Below, one piece after another: positions 50,012 to 52,545 of a DNA stretch of 52,545 nt; position 1 is the first letter of the stretch, and the number at the start of each line of letters is the position of its first letter. The DNA lies in contig NZ_VFAC01000029.1 of assembly GCF_007644105.1 (NCBI RefSeq), positions 1 to 52,545 of the forward strand, given 5' to 3'. A program made the translations under genes and the position numbers. The notes below the pieces were generated by a model. The model saw nothing but the letters and a program-made list of their open reading frames with translations. It was not told the origin of the DNA and searched no databases. This DNA is from Elioraea rosea. Lineage in GTDB: Bacteria; Pseudomonadota; Alphaproteobacteria; Acetobacterales; Acetobacteraceae.

Positions 50012-50628
50012 CGGGCCTTCTCCAGAACCCCGACATTCCCCTGGTTCTCGCCTCCACGAGCGCGACGCGGGCGGGCTTGCTCCGCTCCGCCGGGGTCGCG
50101 TTCGAGACGGCCGCACCCGGCGTCGACGAGACGAGCATAAAGGAGGCGGCGAAGGTGGATGGGCTGTCGCCCGAGGACGCCGCGCTGCTTCTCGCCGAGC
50201 TCAAGGCGCGCCGCATCAGCGACCGCCTGCCGTCTGCCGTTGTGATCGGGGCGGACCAGATCCTCGTCTGCGAGGGGCAGTGGTTCGACAAGCCCGAGAG
50301 CAGGGCGGCGGCGGCGGCCCAGCTCGCCGCGCTCGCAGGACGGACCCACCGCCTCGTCACCGCCGTGCTCTGCATGCGCGGGGGCGTTGTGCTGTGGCGC
50401 CATGTCGCCTCCCCGCGTCTCGGCATGCGGCCGCTCGCCGAGGCGACCATCGCCGCCTACCTCGAGGCCGCCGGCGAGGCCGTGCTCGGTTCCGTCGGCG
50501 CCTATCAGGCGGAAGGGCTGGGGGTAAGACTGTTTTCCTCGATCGAAGGCGAGCATGCGGCCATACTGGGCCTGCCTTTGCTGCCCCTTCTGGGCTTTCT
50601 CCGCCAGCACGGCGCCCTGCGGGACTGA
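50008..50628 (+). CDS. maf: Maf-family nucleoside triphosphate pyrophosphatase
   Basis: The product is 206 residues from a GTG at 50008. Maf motifs are visible: LVLASTSATRAGLLRSAGV, the catalytic Asp in VIGADQILVC, and AGRTHRLVTAVL. The C-terminus has VGAYQAEGLGVRLFSSIEGE. Members remove pyrophosphate from modified nucleotides and affect septum formation. The start lies in the third copy of the duplicated ppsR/maf junction. Confidence 0.92.
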   Translation: MTGLLQNPDIPLVLASTSATRAGLLRSAGVAFETAAPGVDETSIKEAAKVDGLSPEDAALLLAELKARRISDRLPSAVVIGADQILVCEGQWFDKPESRAAAAAQLAALAGRTHRLVTAVLCMRGGVVLWRHVASPRLGMRPLAEATIAAYLEAAGEAVLGSVGAYQAEGLGVRLFSSIEGEHAAILGLPLLPLLGFLRQHGALRD

Positions 50629-50671
50629 GTCCGGAACCCCGTCCTTAGTACAACCATGGCGCGCATCGCGC

Positions 50672-50722
50672 TTGACGCAGCGACCTGCGTTGGTTACCTA
50701 TACGTAGGACTTTCTACCTACG
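50672..50722 (+). promoter_or_regulatory. Promoter/operator region of the LOV kinase gene
   Basis: TTGACG (50672-50677) is followed 17 bases later by TACCTA (50695-50700), an acceptable sigma-70 pair. Around it CGTAGG (50703-50708) and CCTACG (50717-50722) form a perfect inverted repeat, and CCTATACGTAGG (50697-50708) is a nearly palindromic 12-mer. If this is the promoter, translation starts downstream, probably at the GTG at 50782. Confidence 0.45.
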
Positions 50723-50781
50723 ATCAGACGGCAGGGTTCCGGGGGTCCCGGCGTCGAAACCTCTCGCTATGGGATTTTGCC

Positions 50782-52376
50782 GTGTCCTTGGCCGACCCTG
50801 AGAATCACCTTCCCTCCCCTGATGCCCCCGACCGCATCGGCCTCGTGGAGTTCGACGAGGAACTGTTCTTCGAGGCCGTCTCCGTGACCCGCATGCCCAT
50901 GGCTTGACCGATCCCTGGGCCGAGGACAACCCGATCATCTTCGCGAATCAGGCCTTCCTCGACCTCACCGGCTATTCCCGGCCGGAGGTTCTCGGCCGCA
51001 ACTGCCGCTTCCTCCAGGGCGTTGAGACGGCGCCCGAGGCCATCGCGCGCCTGCGCGCCGCCGTGTCCGAGCGCCGCGTCGTCTCTGCCGAGATCCTGAA
51101 CTACCGCAAGGACGGCACGGCCTTCTGGAATGCGCTCTTCATCTCGCCGCTCGTCGACCGCACCGGCAGGCTCCGCTACTTCTTCTCGAGCCAGCTCGAC
51201 GTCTCCCGCCGGCACGACGCGGAGGAGGCGCTGCGCCACGCGCAGAAGATGGAGGCGCTCGGCCATTTCACCGGCGCCATCGCCCATGACTTCAACAACC
51301 TCCTGCAGGTCATCGACGGCTATCTCGACACGCTGAAGGAGCGGCTCGAGGTGCATGGCGACCGCGAGATCATCGGCGCGCTCGAGACGATCGCGGCAGC
51401 GACGGGGCGCGGAACCACGCTCACCCGCCAGCTTCTGGGGTTCGCGCGCAAGCAGCGCCTCGAGGGCCGCGCTGTCAGCCTCAACGCGCTGGTGGAGACG
51501 CTTCTGCCGATGGCGGCGAAGGTGCTCGGCCCCGCCGTCACGGTCGAGACGCGCCTCGCGCCAGGCCTCTGGGAGGTGCGGGTCCACCCCGTGCAGGCGG
51601 AGATGGCAATCCTGAACCTGCTCGTGAACGCGCGCGACGCGATGCCCGATGGCGGCACGCTCACGATCGGAACCGAGAACCGGACCCTTGTGCCCGGCCT
51701 GGCTTCCGCCCCGCCTGACCTCCTCGCGGGGGACTATGCGGTGCTCAGCATCGCCGATACCGGACTGGGCATGTCGCAATCCGTGTTGCGACGCGCGCTC
51801 GATCCGTTCTTCACAACCAAGGAGGCGGGGCGCGGAACGGGCCTCGGATTGTCGATGGCATATGGGTTCATGCGCCAGTGCAACGGCGGGCTCGACATCG
51901 CCTCGCAGGAGGGGGTCGGGACGACCGTGGCGCTCCATTTTCCTGCCGCGGGGCAGGACCAGGTGCTCCCGCCCGCGGCTTCCCCGGCGCGTGACCGCGA
52001 CCTGCGGGGCTCGGAGACGGTTCTCGTGGTCGAGGATCAGCCAGACATCGCCGCGCTCGCGACCGCGATCCTCGTCGAGCACGGCTACCGGGTGATCGCG
52101 GCACCCAATGGCGACGCCGCGCTCGCCATGCTCGAGGGCGGGGCGACGATCGACCTGCTGTTCTCCGACCTGATCATGCCCGGCGCGATGAACGGCGTGA
52201 TGCTTGCGCGCGCCGCCCGCAAGCGCTTCCCGAAGCTTCGCGTGCTTCTCGCCACGGGCTTCGCCGCCGAGGTGATCGAGCGTGACGGCGCGCTGGCGGG
52301 CGAGTTCGAGATTCTCGGCAAGCCCTATCGCCGCGCGGAGCTTCTCTCGCGCGTGCGCGGCGCGCTCGACGGCTAG
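50782..52376 (+). CDS. LOV-domain blue-light hybrid histidine kinase with an apparent frameshift
   Basis: The frame from GTG 50782 (or ATG 50656) ends at TGA 50905-50907 within a LOV N-terminus, [16 protein letters not shown]. The homologous continuation [20 protein letters not shown] begins at TTG 50904 in the next frame. Adding one base near 50903 restores a continuous LOV domain. The photoactive cysteine is in [10 protein letters not shown]. After it come HisKA ([16 protein letters not shown]), an ATPase ([26 protein letters not shown]) and a receiver ([10 protein letters not shown]). The 490-residue downstream frame may itself be translated. Confidence 0.8.
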
Positions 52377-52399
52377 AGACCGGTCCGCTGGATGGGTGC

Positions 52400-52418
52400 G
52401 CGGCGCGGCAGGCGCCGC
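52400..52418. terminator. Hairpin after the LOV kinase gene
   Basis: GCGGCGC and GCGCCGC form a 7-bp stem around GGCAG, 24 bp after the kinase stop and 13 bp before the stop of the convergent gene at 52432. It lacks a T-run but is well placed to end both transcripts. Confidence 0.5.
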
Positions 52419-52431
52419 GACGCCCGCATGC

Positions 52432-52545
52432 CTACCGGTCCTGCGCCAGGGCCTCGGGCCCGAACGCCGCCGCGGCGATCACCGCGGCCTTCTCGCGCGC
52501 CACCCGCGCCTCGCCCGGGCGGCACCCCTCGGTGGAGAGGCCGCG
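52432..52545 (-). CDS. C-terminal end of a gene continuing past the window
   Basis: The minus-strand frame is open from the window edge to a TAG at 52432-52434. It encodes 37 residues, ending EKAAVIAAAAFGPEALAQDR. It looks like the helical C-terminus of a soluble protein. The composition resembles coding DNA, but it is too short to name a family. Confidence 0.45.
   Translation of the reverse strand, partial: RGLSTEGCRPGEARVAREKAAVIAAAAFGPEALAQDR

Noticed and set aside
50656-50781. The 42 codons from ATG 50656 as part of the LOV kinase
   Set aside because: They cover a promoter-like pair and inverted repeats and do not resemble a LOV N-terminus; a start at 50782 is more likely.

Overview
The window is a GC-rich, gene-dense stretch of bacterial chromosome. 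I infer an alphaproteobacterium of the Acetobacteraceae (Roseomonas-like). The support is the hisB-DUF2628-hisH-hisA-hisF-hisE-HIT order, hslVU beside it, the hemE/aroE/coaE/dnaQ versus ppsR/maf block, secB-tim44-mltA-smr housekeeping genes and a Bug-type solute receptor. Family assignments are read from protein motifs. No search was run. I see no tRNA, rRNA, CRISPR array or intact transposase.

Layout. 1-3.4 kb: a LysR regulator cut by the window edge, a small winged-helix-like protein, a GYD protein, and a BON lipoprotein overlapping a SirB1-type protein. 3.4-8.3 kb (minus strand): a histidine operon, hisB-DUF2628-hisH-GNAT-hisA-hisF-hisE, followed by a HIT hydrolase. 8.4-10.4 kb: the HslVU protease, its two genes separated by a hairpin repeat. 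10.5-16.2 kb: an accessory island with two unknown small genes, a stand-alone copy of an RTX C-terminal domain, two paralogous RTX calcium-binding proteins, an intact LysR gene and the remnant of a second LysR gene. 16.2-20 kb: a globin, cytochrome b561, two PepSY proteins and an OmpR/PhoQ-like two-component pair. 20-24 kb: an AraC regulator with two MFS transporters. 24-29.5 kb: two paralogous PAS histidine kinases, one frameshifted, around a single-domain receiver. 29.7-33.8 kb: lutABC, smr and a XRE regulator. 33.8-40.8 kb: mltA, tim44, a phosphatase, TRAP and Bug receptors with a fumarylacetoacetase-family enzyme, a GntR regulator, and secB. 41-44 kb: small stress and membrane proteins. 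44-50.6 kb: mltF-dnaQ-coaE-aroE-hemE diverging from ppsR-maf around a probable chromosomal replication origin. 50.7-52.4 kb: a LOV blue-light hybrid histidine kinase whose LOV domain is interrupted by a frameshift, then the tail of a convergent gene.

Most notable. (1) The hemE-ppsR gap (48749-49101) carries several DnaA-box-like sequences and an AT-rich stretch, as expected for an alphaproteobacterial oriC. (2) The RTX/LysR region looks like a duplicated module in which one LysR copy decayed, with a third copy of the RTX C-terminal domain surviving alone. (3) At two gene junctions (ppsR/maf and lutC/smr) the overlapping stop/start has been duplicated. This leaves chains of tiny ORFs coupled by GTGA or ATGA overlaps. 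(4) Several hairpin-bearing repeat families occur, one of which appears to have entered the coding sequence of the fumarylacetoacetase-family gene in frame.
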